Assembly: GCA_900498135.1 (NCBI GenBank) | Contig: LR026961.1 | Location: 2,414,666-2,478,665, forward strand | Origin: an uncultured Desulfatiglans sp. | GTDB lineage: Bacteria > Desulfobacterota > DSM-4660 > Desulfatiglandales > Desulfatiglandaceae | Length of the DNA: 64,000 nt | Reading direction: 5' to 3' | Translations under genes and position numbers: made by a program | In this document: one piece after another, positions 55,453 through 63,681 of the stretch | Layout of the letters: each line of letters begins with the position of its first letter | Position numbering within the stretch: the first letter of the stretch is position 1 | The notes under the pieces: generated by a model | Databases searched by the model: none | Seen by the model: the letters and a program-made list of their open reading frames with translations, nothing else | Told to the model about the DNA's origin: nothing

Positions 55453-56850
55453 ATGCGGAGGGCGACGATCCTTCTTGTTGGTGGCGATTCTGAGCTTTGG
55501 AGCCAGGTTGACAGGGTGCTGGGCCGAACCGGTTGCGAGGTGCAGCGGGTGGCGGCAGGCAAGGACGCTGCCGCCAGAGTGGCTGAGACGCCCTGCTTGG
55601 GTGTCCTCGTTGATACTGCGACGGCCGGAATGCCCTGTAGTGAATTGATCAAGACCGTCAATGGAGTGGCGGCTGAGATTCCGGTTGTTTTTACGGCCCG
55701 GCAGAGAACCGTGTCCGAGGCGATGGAAGTGATGCGGGCGGGGGCCGAGGACTATCTTGGGAGGCCTATTGATTCCCGGCATTTGGTCGCTTTGGTCGAG
55801 CGGTGGCGCAGCCGGGGGCATCACGATATGCGACCCGAGGTGAACCGGGATCGTCACAGCGGCTTTGACGATTGCCGGGAGATTGTCACACGTGACCCCG
55901 CTTTTTTAAATACCTTGAAAGTCGCCGAAAACATCGCCCTCAGTCCAGCGACGGTCCTTATTTATGGGGAGAGCGGCACCGGCAAGGAACTGCTGGCTCG
56001 GTTCATCCATGAAAGAAGTGACCGCCGCGAAGGTCCCTTCGTGGCGGTCAACTGCGCCGCGCTGCCAGATGGTCTGGCGGAGAGCGAACTTTTCGGTCAT
56101 GAGAAAGGCGCGTTTACGGGGGCGTTGAATCGCAAGTTGGGGCGGTTCGAGCTGGCCGATGGTGGCACGCTTGTCCTGGACGAGATCTCCGAGACACCTC
56201 TGCCCATTCAGGCCAAATTGCTCCGTGCCCTGCAGGAACAGATCATTGACCGGGTCGGAGGCAGCACTCCGATATCGGTGAATGTGAGGGTGATCGCCAT
56301 TACCAACCAGGACCTCGCAGTGGCAGTGGAGGAAGGTCGCTTCCGGGAAGATCTTTTCTACCGTGTCAATGTTATCCCGCTGATGATTCCGCCTTTGAGG
56401 GAGCGCCCCTTGGATATCCCCCTCCTGGCCCGCTATTTCATTGAGCATTACGCCGACAGGGTGGGTCGGCCGGCGCCGCGCCTTTCCTCTGAGGTCAAGG
56501 AACATCTTGTGAAGCGGGAGTGGAAAGGGAACGTGCGCGAACTCGAAAACACCATTCAGCGCGGGATCTTGTTGTGTCAGGAAGAGGTCGTTCTGCCGGA
56601 ACACTTATTGTTGGAAGGTCCCTTCAAAAGTTTTTCTACCGGCAAGTACATGGTCGAGGCGGGCTTGTCGATGAGAGAGATGGAACGGCGACTGATTTTG
56701 GCCACGCTTCAAAATGTCAACGGTAACCGTACCCATGCGGCCCGGATGCTGGGAATCAGTATCCGAACACTGCGGAATAAACTTAGGGAATACCGGGATC
56801 GCGGGCTGGTCCTAGCCGAGAATTCCGGAGCGGCGGTGGGGATGGGTTGA
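55453..56850 (+). CDS. FlbD/FlrC-like sigma-54 activator with degenerate receiver, 465 aa
   Basis: The N-terminal receiver-like domain (about 1-120) begins [16 protein letters not shown], so the usual acidic pair is reduced to one Asp. [17 protein letters not shown] keeps an Asp at the phosphorylation site, but [10 protein letters not shown] has Arg where the conserved Lys should be. Phosphorylation control is therefore doubtful. The AAA+ domain is complete ([58 protein letters not shown]-type [14 protein letters not shown]), and the HTH is [20 protein letters not shown]. Receiver-degenerate regulators just upstream of flgB control the hook-basal-body operon in related bacteria (FlbD/FlgR type). 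It is likely the direct activator of the promoter at 57039. Confidence 0.92.
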   Translation: MRRATILLVGGDSELWSQVDRVLGRTGCEVQRVAAGKDAAARVAETPCLGVLVDTATAGMPCSELIKTVNGVAAEIPVVFTARQRTVSEAMEVMRAGAEDYLGRPIDSRHLVALVERWRSRGHHDMRPEVNRDRHSGFDDCREIVTRDPAFLNTLKVAENIALSPATVLIYGESGTGKELLARFIHERSDRREGPFVAVNCAALPDGLAESELFGHEKGAFTGALNRKLGRFELADGGTLVLDEISETPLPIQAKLLRALQEQIIDRVGGSTPISVNVRVIAITNQDLAVAVEEGRFREDLFYRVNVIPLMIPPLRERPLDIPLLARYFIEHYADRVGRPAPRLSSEVKEHLVKREWKGNVRELENTIQRGILLCQEEVVLPEHLLLEGPFKSFSTGKYMVEAGLSMREMERRLILATLQNVNGNRTHAARMLGISIRTLRNKLREYRDRGLVLAENSGAAVGMG

Positions 56851-57038
56851 AAGAGGATCTGCCGCGAAGACCCATTCTAGTGTTTGCATTTCGGACAAGG
56901 CTTTAGGGCGATCAGGCGGAAAAATTTTCCCAACGGCCGGCAAGAAATCACAGGGGCAGGATCGCCTGAGCGCATTGCGTCTCATTTTTTTGTTTTGATT
57001 GCAAGGCGTTATCTTTAGATGAGGAGGTGCGATAGGGG

Positions 57039-57053
57039 TGGTATGTTATTTGC
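57039..57053 (+). promoter_or_regulatory. Sigma-54 promoter of the flgB-fliJ operon
   Basis: TGGTAT-GTTAT-TTGC followed by T. The expected start near 57065 gives a ~22-nt leader before the flgB ATG at 57087, with GGAAGGGGGA as ribosome site. Confidence 0.8.
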
Positions 57054-57086
57054 TGCTCGCTTAGCATAGGAAGGGGGAAGAGGGCT

Positions 57087-57500
57087 ATGTCAAACGGCGG
57101 TCTGTTTGATGGAACGATCCAGAAGTTGTGTCATGCATTGGACCTACGTTCCATACGGCACAATATGATTGTCTCCAATTTGGCCAATATGGACATTCCG
57201 GCATATAAGCCTTTTGATCTGGTCATTCGTGAGGAGATGGGCAAGGACCGTGGAGAGGCTTTGCCGCTGCTGCAGTCGCAACCCGGACACATGGCATTGG
57301 CAGGGGCGGGCCATTCAAGCTTGCAGCTTGCACCAGCGGCGATGGCGATGTTTACGGAAGACTCCGCTGCGCCTGCACTGGACCGGGAGCAGGCATTGGC
57401 GGCTTTGGCACAGAATGGTCTGGTCTACAACGCAACGGCCCAGATTGTCGCCCGCAAGTTCGATGGTCTGCGTAACGTCGTTGAAGGAGGAAGGGAGTAA
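57087..57500 (+). CDS. flgB: Flagellar basal-body rod protein FlgB
   Basis: 137-aa proximal rod subunit. The family features are the N-terminal LRSIRHNMIVSNLANMDIPA then YKPFDLVIREEMG, and the C-terminal NGLVYNATAQIVARKFDGLR. First gene of the basal-body operon, six bp before flgC. Confidence 0.95.
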   Translation: MSNGGLFDGTIQKLCHALDLRSIRHNMIVSNLANMDIPAYKPFDLVIREEMGKDRGEALPLLQSQPGHMALAGAGHSSLQLAPAAMAMFTEDSAAPALDREQALAALAQNGLVYNATAQIVARKFDGLRNVVEGGRE

Positions 57501-57506
57501 GCGCCC

Positions 57507-57950
57507 ATGGATTTTTTAAACGCCCTGCAGATCAGCGCTTCCGGATTAAGTGCCCAAAGAATGCGTATTAATTTGATTACAAGCAACTTGGCCAATGCTG
57601 ATACGACCTCCACGGCTGAAGGTGGCCCGTATAAACGAAAGGATGTGATTCTGGGGGCTTTCCCGGTGAGCAGGGAGAATGATTTCAGAGATGTCATGTC
57701 CCGTGAGGTCGAAAATGCAATGGCCGAGGTGAAAGTGGTGGGAATTGTCGCCTATGAAAGGGCGCCCCGGATGAAATATGCGCCTGGCCATCCGGATGCG
57801 AACGGCGCGGGTTATGTAGCCATGCCGAACATCAACGTGATCGAAGAGATGGCGAATATGATGGTGGCCGCACGCAGTTATGAAGCGAATCTGACGGCCA
57901 TCCAGACCACTAAAAGCATGGCCGCCAAGGCTCTGGAGATAGGCAGATAG
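57507..57950 (+). CDS. flgC: Flagellar basal-body rod protein FlgC
   Basis: 147-aa proximal rod subunit. MDFLNALQISASGLSAQRMR and INLITSNLANADTT form the conserved N-terminus, YVAMPNINVIEEMANMMVAA and RSYEANLTAIQTTKSMAAKA the C-terminus. Between flgB and fliE with minimal gaps. Confidence 0.96.
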   Translation: MDFLNALQISASGLSAQRMRINLITSNLANADTTSTAEGGPYKRKDVILGAFPVSRENDFRDVMSREVENAMAEVKVVGIVAYERAPRMKYAPGHPDANGAGYVAMPNINVIEEMANMMVAARSYEANLTAIQTTKSMAAKALEIGR

Positions 57951-57952
57951 CC

Positions 57953-58255
57953 ATGAAGATCATCCCTCTCTTGCATACAGAAAGGCTTTCGGTCCTTCAA
58001 AATCCTGGTTCAACCGAGAAAGTGCAACAGCCGGGCACAGGTTTCGCTTGTGCCTTTAAATCGGCCCTCGCACATGTCAATCAACTACAGAAAACGGCGG
58101 ATACGGCGGCCGTAGATCTGGCTGCCGGGAGACGAGAGGACATCCACCAAACCATGATCGCTATCGAGAAGGCAGATGTCACTTTCAGACTCATTATGCA
58201 GATCCGCAACAAGGTAGTCGCGGCCTATGAAGAAGTGATGAGGATGCAGGTTTAG
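57953..58255 (+). CDS. fliE: Flagellar hook-basal body complex protein FliE
   Basis: 100-aa adaptor between the MS ring and rod. The C-terminal half is typical: FKSALAHVNQLQKTADTAAV, IHQTMIAIEKADVTFRLIMQ, IRNKVVAAYEEVMRMQV. It starts 2 bp after flgC. Confidence 0.94.
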   Translation: MKIIPLLHTERLSVLQNPGSTEKVQQPGTGFACAFKSALAHVNQLQKTADTAAVDLAAGRREDIHQTMIAIEKADVTFRLIMQIRNKVVAAYEEVMRMQV

Positions 58256-58325
58256 TGTCCGTGGCTGGTAAAACCTTCTAAGCATGGAACCCGATAGGAT
58301 TTACCGCTGAAAACATTGAGGTGAT

Positions 58326-59960
58326 ATGGCATCTACACTGCATTCCAAGTTTTCATCGGCGATTGCTTCCTTCAAGTCCCTCAGCCACACCAGACGGGTG
58401 GTTCTGCTGGGTCTGACGGCGGCGGCGGCCATGTCCATTATATGGCTCATGGTTTGGGTCAACACCCCCGATTTTCAAGTCCTTTATGGGAATCTCGCTC
58501 AGGAGGACGCTGCCGCCGTCGTCAGTCGCCTCAAAGCGCAAAAGATTCCTTTCGAGATTGCGGCGCAAGGACGCACTGTTTTAGTGCCTGCCGAGCGGCT
58601 CTATGAGCTCAGACTCGATCTGGCTTCTCAAGGATTGCCGCAGGGCTCGGGGGTTGGTTTTGAAATCTTTGATAACACGAAGCTCGGGATGACCGAATTT
58701 GTTCAGAACGTGAATTATCAAAGGGCCCTCCAGGGGGAATTGGCCAGAACCATTGCGGGTTTCAGTGAAGTGGAAAGCTGCAGGGTGCATATCGTCATGC
58801 CCTCCCAATCCCTTTTCCTGGATCAGGAGGAGTCGGCCACCGCCTCCATAGTGTTGAAAATCCGTGAAGGATGCCAGCTCAGCCAGAATCAGATTCAAGG
58901 AATCATCCACCTTGTTTCTTCCAGTGTGTCGCGGCTGGCCCCTAAAGACGTGACGGTGGTCGACAACTTTGGCAAGATCCTCGGCAGGGACAGCGAATCT
59001 TCGGACATGCGGCGTGTCAGTTCCGACCAGCTCGAATACCAGGTGAGGGTGGAGAAGAATCTCGAGAATCGGATCAAGACGATGCTGTCCACGGTCCTGG
59101 GACCCGAAAAGGCCATCGTACGCGTTTCCTGTCTCATGGATTTCAGGCATGAGGAAAAAACCGCGGAACAGTACCAACCCGATGCCGTGGCGGTGCGCAG
59201 TGAGCAATATCATAATTCCGGGTCTGCAGGGGCCGATGCAAGCGTTGTCGATGTCCCCCTTGGAGTGGATTCGATCGATCAAGAAGAGAGAAAGAAGAAG
59301 TCGGAGCCAACCGCTGGTGCCGGGTCCGAGAGGCAGAGCCGCGTAGTGAATTACGAGGTCAGCAAGGTCATCAGCCACGTGGTCGAACCAGTGGGGCGTA
59401 TCAAACGCGTCTCTGTAGCGGTGGTGGTGGACGGGACTTACCGCCCATCGAAGAATGCACCCGATGATGCGCAGACGGAATACGTACCTCGCAGTCAGGC
59501 GGAACTCGAGCGAATGGAGGCCCTGATCAAACGGGTCGTGAATTTCGATGCGGATCGCGGGGACCAGGTGGAGGTAGCCAACATGCCTTTCGAGTTTCGT
59601 GGTCAGCCGGAAACTGAGGAGACGAGCGCTTTTTCACGCTGGGTGCGATGGCTTGAACCTTTAGGTATGTATTCGAAATACGTTATTGCGGTTCTGATAC
59701 TGTTGTTTGCTTACCGGTTGGTTGTCCGTCCGGTTATACGCTGGCTCACAGCCAGCTACGGCGGAGAGATGGATCTCCAGGTTCTAAAGCAGCTGCCCAT
59801 GACCGTCAAGGAGCTGGAAGACGGGTACGGACGCAGCTCAACGGTTGGTTCCGCGGCTTCGAACCGGGCGCTGGAGGCAATTACGAGAGATCGGGATCGA
59901 TCGCTACAGTTGATGCGTGAATGGCTGAAGGAAGGGCAGGCCGGGACTCCGAATAGCTAG
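58326..59960 (+). CDS. fliF: Flagellar MS-ring protein FliF
   Basis: 544-aa inner-membrane ring protein. The first membrane helix is at ~26-45 (VVLLGLTAAAAMSIIWLMVW), followed by NTPDFQVLYGNLAQEDAAAV (ring-building YscJ-like region). GSGVGFEIFDNTKLGMTEFV and NYQRALQGELARTIAGFSEV are the standard signatures. A second membrane helix lies near 455-475 (YVIAVLILLFAYRLVVRPVI), and the cytosolic tail binds FliG. Its stop codon abuts repeat copy I, which separates it from fliG by ~440 bp. Confidence 0.96.
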   Translation: MASTLHSKFSSAIASFKSLSHTRRVVLLGLTAAAAMSIIWLMVWVNTPDFQVLYGNLAQEDAAAVVSRLKAQKIPFEIAAQGRTVLVPAERLYELRLDLASQGLPQGSGVGFEIFDNTKLGMTEFVQNVNYQRALQGELARTIAGFSEVESCRVHIVMPSQSLFLDQEESATASIVLKIREGCQLSQNQIQGIIHLVSSSVSRLAPKDVTVVDNFGKILGRDSESSDMRRVSSDQLEYQVRVEKNLENRIKTMLSTVLGPEKAIVRVSCLMDFRHEEKTAEQYQPDAVAVRSEQYHNSGSAGADASVVDVPLGVDSIDQEERKKKSEPTAGAGSERQSRVVNYEVSKVISHVVEPVGRIKRVSVAVVVDGTYRPSKNAPDDAQTEYVPRSQAELERMEALIKRVVNFDADRGDQVEVANMPFEFRGQPETEETSAFSRWVRWLEPLGMYSKYVIAVLILLFAYRLVVRPVIRWLTASYGGEMDLQVLKQLPMTVKELEDGYGRSSTVGSAASNRALEAITRDRDRSLQLMREWLKEGQAGTPNS

Positions 59961-60186
59961 ATCAACCGGAAATGGTCTTCTTGGCCAATCTCGGCATCAG
60001 TCTGCACGGTTGCTTGTGGGATGACCTGTAGACCACCACTGCGCGAATTCTTGATTTAATGGGTATTTTGCAAACTGGGACCTGCCGCGGAGCGGTCGGG
60101 CTGATCGCCCGAAAGGTGTGAGGAAAAATTATCATTTCCGGATTGGAAACTGGATTCCACCGGGAAATGATTTCCGGATAGACGCT
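59961..60186 (+). repeat. Dispersed palindromic repeat, copy I (long form) between fliF and fliG
   Basis: 226 bp. The left end is AACCGGAAATGG (TTCCAT part mutated), then CTTGGCCAATCTCGGCATCA. The centre is altered (ATGACCTGTAGACCACCACT). The module CCTGCCGC-GGA-GCGGTCGGG and CGCC-CGAAA-GGTG keeps both hairpins. The right arm ATTATCATTTCCGGATTGGA and tail GGGAAATGATTTCCGGATAG are clear. It begins at the base after the fliF stop codon. Confidence 0.88.
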
Positions 60187-60398
60187 GGTCAGGACGAGTG
60201 TATAGGCTCGACTGTTTGTTGGATGTGTTTGATGTCCCTGAAGAAAATTAACGGTTGGGTTCTGGAATGCAGCAGGTTGGTTGATGGTACGACTGTGGCT
60301 TCGACACCGGCCCTGGATTTCGACGAGCAGTGCCATGCCGAGATCGGCCGGATTGGATGCTTCTGAGCGGAAAACGGATATCGCCAGAGGTTGAATGC
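60187..60398. other. Spacer between repeat I and fliG
   Basis: About 210 bp with no gene called. The fliG frame is open back to 60330, but the ribosome site favours the start at 60399. Confidence 0.35.
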
Positions 60399-61370
60399 AT
60401 GAATCCAAGACATTTGCCTGGTTCATTGAAAGTCGCCATCTTGATCCATTCCATGGGTCATGAGGCGGCTCGCCACATCTTGGACAGTCTCCAGGCGCAG
60501 GAACGCGAACTGGTCAAGCAGCATCTGGATCAAATGGGTGCAATTGCGCCCGAGGTGGTGGATCGTGTAGCAGAAGAATTTGCAGAGATGCTGAGCCGTA
60601 TTCAGCCTTCAGCCCCACCGTCGCTTGGTTTGAGGGGAATGGACCGCCAGGCGGATGTCGTGGAAGACCCCCGTCTCCCGAATCTCAGAGCGGTGGAGTG
60701 CCTCGGTTCGGAAGTCGTTTCCGACCTTCTCAAAGATGAACATCCGCAGACCATCGCTATCGTGCTTTCACACATTACGACCGAATTGGCCAGCAGCGTG
60801 ATGCAACACCTGCCGGACGAGACGAGACGGGAAGTGGCGCTGCGTATCGCAGGGACTGAAAAATTCCTTGCTGCTATGGTGAACGAAATCGATCAGATTC
60901 TTGGCGAAATTATGCAAAGCAAGGATAGCGGCACCTCAAGGAACGTGAGCGGCGTCGATCGGTTGGCCGAGATGCTCAACCTTATGGAAGGCAGTTTGAG
61001 CGAGGCGCTTATCAGTAATATCGAGGAGTCTGATCCGGATTTGGCGGCCGCGATCAAACAAAAGATGTTTGTCTTCGAAGATCTGGTTCTTGTGGATGAT
61101 CGTGGTTTGCAGAAGCTTCTGCGCCGGATCGAGTCGAAAGAATTGGCTGTTGCGTTGAAGGCGGCCTCGGAGGCGGTTAAGGACAAAATTTTTAATAACA
61201 TGTCCGAAAGGGCGGGTGAAATGGTTCGTGAGGATATTGAAGCCCTCGGTCCGGTCCGGATGAAGGAAGTAGAAAACGCACAGCAGACCATTACCAAGAT
61301 CATTCAGGAACTGGAAGAGAAAGGAGAGTTGGTGATCAGTGGGCGCAGAGGGGAAAAGATCGTTGGATAA
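60399..61370 (+). CDS. fliG: Flagellar motor switch protein FliG
   Basis: 323-aa rotor protein that receives torque from the stator. N-terminal FliF-binding domain (LKVAILIHSMGHEAARHILD), middle domain with DEHPQTIAIVLSHITTELAS, and C-terminal charged torque helix (MFVFEDLVLVDDRGLQKLLR, SERAGEMVREDIEALGPVRM with the conserved Arg/Asp/Glu). ATG 60399 follows AGAGG. The 3' end overlaps the fliH frame. Confidence 0.95.
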   Translation: MNPRHLPGSLKVAILIHSMGHEAARHILDSLQAQERELVKQHLDQMGAIAPEVVDRVAEEFAEMLSRIQPSAPPSLGLRGMDRQADVVEDPRLPNLRAVECLGSEVVSDLLKDEHPQTIAIVLSHITTELASSVMQHLPDETRREVALRIAGTEKFLAAMVNEIDQILGEIMQSKDSGTSRNVSGVDRLAEMLNLMEGSLSEALISNIEESDPDLAAAIKQKMFVFEDLVLVDDRGLQKLLRRIESKELAVALKAASEAVKDKIFNNMSERAGEMVREDIEALGPVRMKEVENAQQTITKIIQELEEKGELVISGRRGEKIVG

Positions 61371-62115
61371 GATGGACAAGGTCGGTTTGCGGCAAGATGC
61401 GGGATTCCCGCTTTACTGTTTCCCTCAACTCTCCCGATCGGACCCTTCAATCGACAGCGGATCAGGGATCACCCAGAAAGGATTCCAGCCGTATGTATCG
61501 AAAGAGGCTTCATCCAGCAGCGGTGCGCCTTGGCCCATGCAGGAGAACGGCTCTGCCGGGTTGGAGGATGAAGAAGCTGCGCAGCGAAGAGCGAAGGAAA
61601 TCGAGAAATCGGCCTACTCAAAGGGCTTCCAGGAAGGGAAAGAGGCCGGTAGAAATTCCAGCCGTCAGGAACTGGATCCAATCTTATCCAATTTCCGGGA
61701 GGCGCTCCAGGAACTGGTGCGCGTCAAACGCGAAATCTACATGAGGGCGGAGAAAGAGGCCGTCGAATTGGCTATGGCCGTGGCGAGGAAGATCGTGTGC
61801 CAGGAGTTGAGTGTCAGACGAGATATTATTCTGGGTGTGGTACGCGAGGCCTTGAAGACCGTTGAAGATCACGAAAAGATCACTATCAAGGTCAATCCGA
61901 GAGATCTCGAAGTAATCAAGGATACAACGGTTCGCAATCCGGACTTTTTTGACAACCTCGGACATGTCCAGTTCGAGGAGGACCCCGGATTGGGCGATGG
62001 CGGCTGTGTGATTGAAACGGCGCTGGGAGAGATCGACGCAAGGATAGAGCGGCAGCTGGAGGCAGTGGAAGAGGCTTTCCGGGCTGAGATGATGACGCAT
62101 TCTTCGGCCGGATAG
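61339..62115 (+). CDS. fliH: Flagellar assembly protein FliH
   Basis: 258-aa negative regulator and stator-like partner of the FliI ATPase. The N-terminal ~80 residues are low complexity. Residues ~90-130 have the glycine/alanine-spaced helix (IEKSAYSKGFQEGKEAGRNS). The C-terminal domain is related to V/F-type stalk E/delta subunits (VELAMAVARKIVCQELSVRR, VREALKTVEDHEKITIKVNP, EEDPGLGDGGCVIETALGEI). GTG 61339 has GGAG upstream and overlaps fliG; ATG 61372, just after the fliG stop, is an alternative. Confidence 0.9.
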   Translation: MGAEGKRSLDKMDKVGLRQDAGFPLYCFPQLSRSDPSIDSGSGITQKGFQPYVSKEASSSSGAPWPMQENGSAGLEDEEAAQRRAKEIEKSAYSKGFQEGKEAGRNSSRQELDPILSNFREALQELVRVKREIYMRAEKEAVELAMAVARKIVCQELSVRRDIILGVVREALKTVEDHEKITIKVNPRDLEVIKDTTVRNPDFFDNLGHVQFEEDPGLGDGGCVIETALGEIDARIERQLEAVEEAFRAEMMTHSSAG

Positions 62116-62161
62116 CGGCGAAGCAGATTCATGGGACAGGGAGCAAGACCGAGGAGGGTGA

Positions 62162-63487
62162 ATGGTCCCGATTATCGATTTCAGCAAGTACCATCGTACC
62201 CTGCAGCACCATAGCCCGATCCGGGCCATCGGCCGCGTGACGAAGGTTGTCGGATTTTTGACGGAGGCAAACGGCCCCGTTTCAAGTGTCGGCAGCATCT
62301 GCGAGATTTACAGCCGCGAGTGCGCTTGCCGGATCACTGCGGAAGTCCTTGGTTTCAGGGATGACAAGGTTCTGTTGATGCCACTTGGGGATCTCCACTC
62401 CATTTCACCGGGCAGCCGCGTGGTTTCAAGGCAGGGGCGCGCAACGGTGCCGGTCGGCGAACGGCTGCTTGGAAGGGTGGTGGACGGGATGGGCTCGCCT
62501 ATTGATGGTAAAGGCCCCATTGGGGCGGATGCGAAGTATCCCATTTATGCAGAACCGTTGAATCCCCTTCTGAGGAAAAGGATCGAACGTCCTCTAGATG
62601 TAGGCGTCCGAGCAGTGAATGGACTCCTGACGATCGGCCGTGGTCAGCGGATGGGAATCTTTGCTGGATCCGGTGTGGGCAAAAGCGTGCTCCTTGGGAT
62701 GATGGCCCGCAACACAACGGCGGATGTCAATGTGATCGCCCTGATCGGTGAGCGGGGGCGTGAGGTTAAGGACTTCATAGAAAAACACCTTGGGGAAGAA
62801 GGGCTGCGGCGCTCTGTAGTCGTGGTGGCAACCAGCGATTGCATGCCAGTTATCCGGATGCGCGGGGCCTTCATTGCGATGGCGATCGCCGAATATTTCC
62901 GTGATCGCGGCCAGCAGGTCCTGTTGCTGATGGATTCCATTACGCGCTTTGCCATGGCCCAACGAGAGGTCACCTTGGCTGCGGGAGAGCCGCCCACGAC
63001 AAAGGGATATACCCCTTCCGTCTTCGCTCAATTGCCCCGACTGCTCGAGCGGGCGGGGACCTCTGCGGGCGCAGGGAGCATTACCGGGCTCTACACGGTG
63101 CTGGTCGAAGGTGATGACATGAACGATCCGATTGCAGATTCAGTCCGTTCCATATTGGATGGACACATCGTCCTATCAAGGGATCTGGCGCATCAACGGC
63201 ACTATCCCGCCATTGATATCCTCGGGAGCATCAGTCGTATAATGGACGATATTGTCAATGCTGGAGTCCAGAAAAATGCTGATGAAATCAAAAGAATCCT
63301 GGCAGCTTATCGGAAGGCTGAGGATATTATAAATATTGGAGCATACGCTCGCGGAAGCAACAAAGATATCGATTATGCAATCAAAATGATTGATAAAATC
63401 AAATTTTTTTTGCAGCAGGATAAAAATGAAAGGGTATCATATGAACAGAGTATAGAAGAAATGGATCGGATACTTAAGTATGATTAA
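62162..63487 (+). CDS. fliI: Flagellum-specific ATPase FliI
   Basis: 441-aa hexameric ATPase of the flagellar type III export apparatus. It has Walker A GIFAGSGVGKSVLLGMM (near residue 166), the export-ATPase signature ALIGERGREVKDFIE, Walker B VLLLMDSITRFAMAQREV and AAGEPPTTKGYTPSVFAQLP, with GSITGLYTVLVEGDDMNDPI. Base composition changes near the 3' end: from about 63230 the codons become AT-rich (for example AATATTGGA, AAATTTTTTTTG), continuing into fliJ. Confidence 0.97.
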   Translation: MVPIIDFSKYHRTLQHHSPIRAIGRVTKVVGFLTEANGPVSSVGSICEIYSRECACRITAEVLGFRDDKVLLMPLGDLHSISPGSRVVSRQGRATVPVGERLLGRVVDGMGSPIDGKGPIGADAKYPIYAEPLNPLLRKRIERPLDVGVRAVNGLLTIGRGQRMGIFAGSGVGKSVLLGMMARNTTADVNVIALIGERGREVKDFIEKHLGEEGLRRSVVVVATSDCMPVIRMRGAFIAMAIAEYFRDRGQQVLLLMDSITRFAMAQREVTLAAGEPPTTKGYTPSVFAQLPRLLERAGTSAGAGSITGLYTVLVEGDDMNDPIADSVRSILDGHIVLSRDLAHQRHYPAIDILGSISRIMDDIVNAGVQKNADEIKRILAAYRKAEDIINIGAYARGSNKDIDYAIKMIDKIKFFLQQDKNERVSYEQSIEEMDRILKYD

Positions 63488-63489
63488 AT

Positions 63490-63670
63490 GTATCTAATTG
63501 GTAAATGATTTATTTTGTTAATTGCGATATCAATTTGCAAGTTTGCTTTTGCAGAGCTTACTAGATTGTGTCCATACGGAAATGATTTCGCGGTAGGACT
63601 AAGTTCCCGAGTAAGAACATAAGTTGTTTTATATTTGCAAAACTTTCTCATTTCTGGATAGTAATCAATT
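63490..63670 (+). repeat. Dispersed palindromic repeat, copy J (highly degenerate) between fliI and fliJ
   Basis: Recognisable landmarks in order: GGTAAATGATTTATTTTGTTAA at the left, GCGATATCAATTTGCAAGTTTGCTTTTGC matching the GCGTCAATCTGCACG-type stretch, and CTTTCTCATTTCTGGATAG at the right arm. It also has GTCCATACGGAAATGATTTCG, which looks like a second end. The changes are mostly towards A and T. It fills most of the gap between fliI and fliJ. Confidence 0.55.
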
Positions 63671-63681
63671 AAGGATATCGA

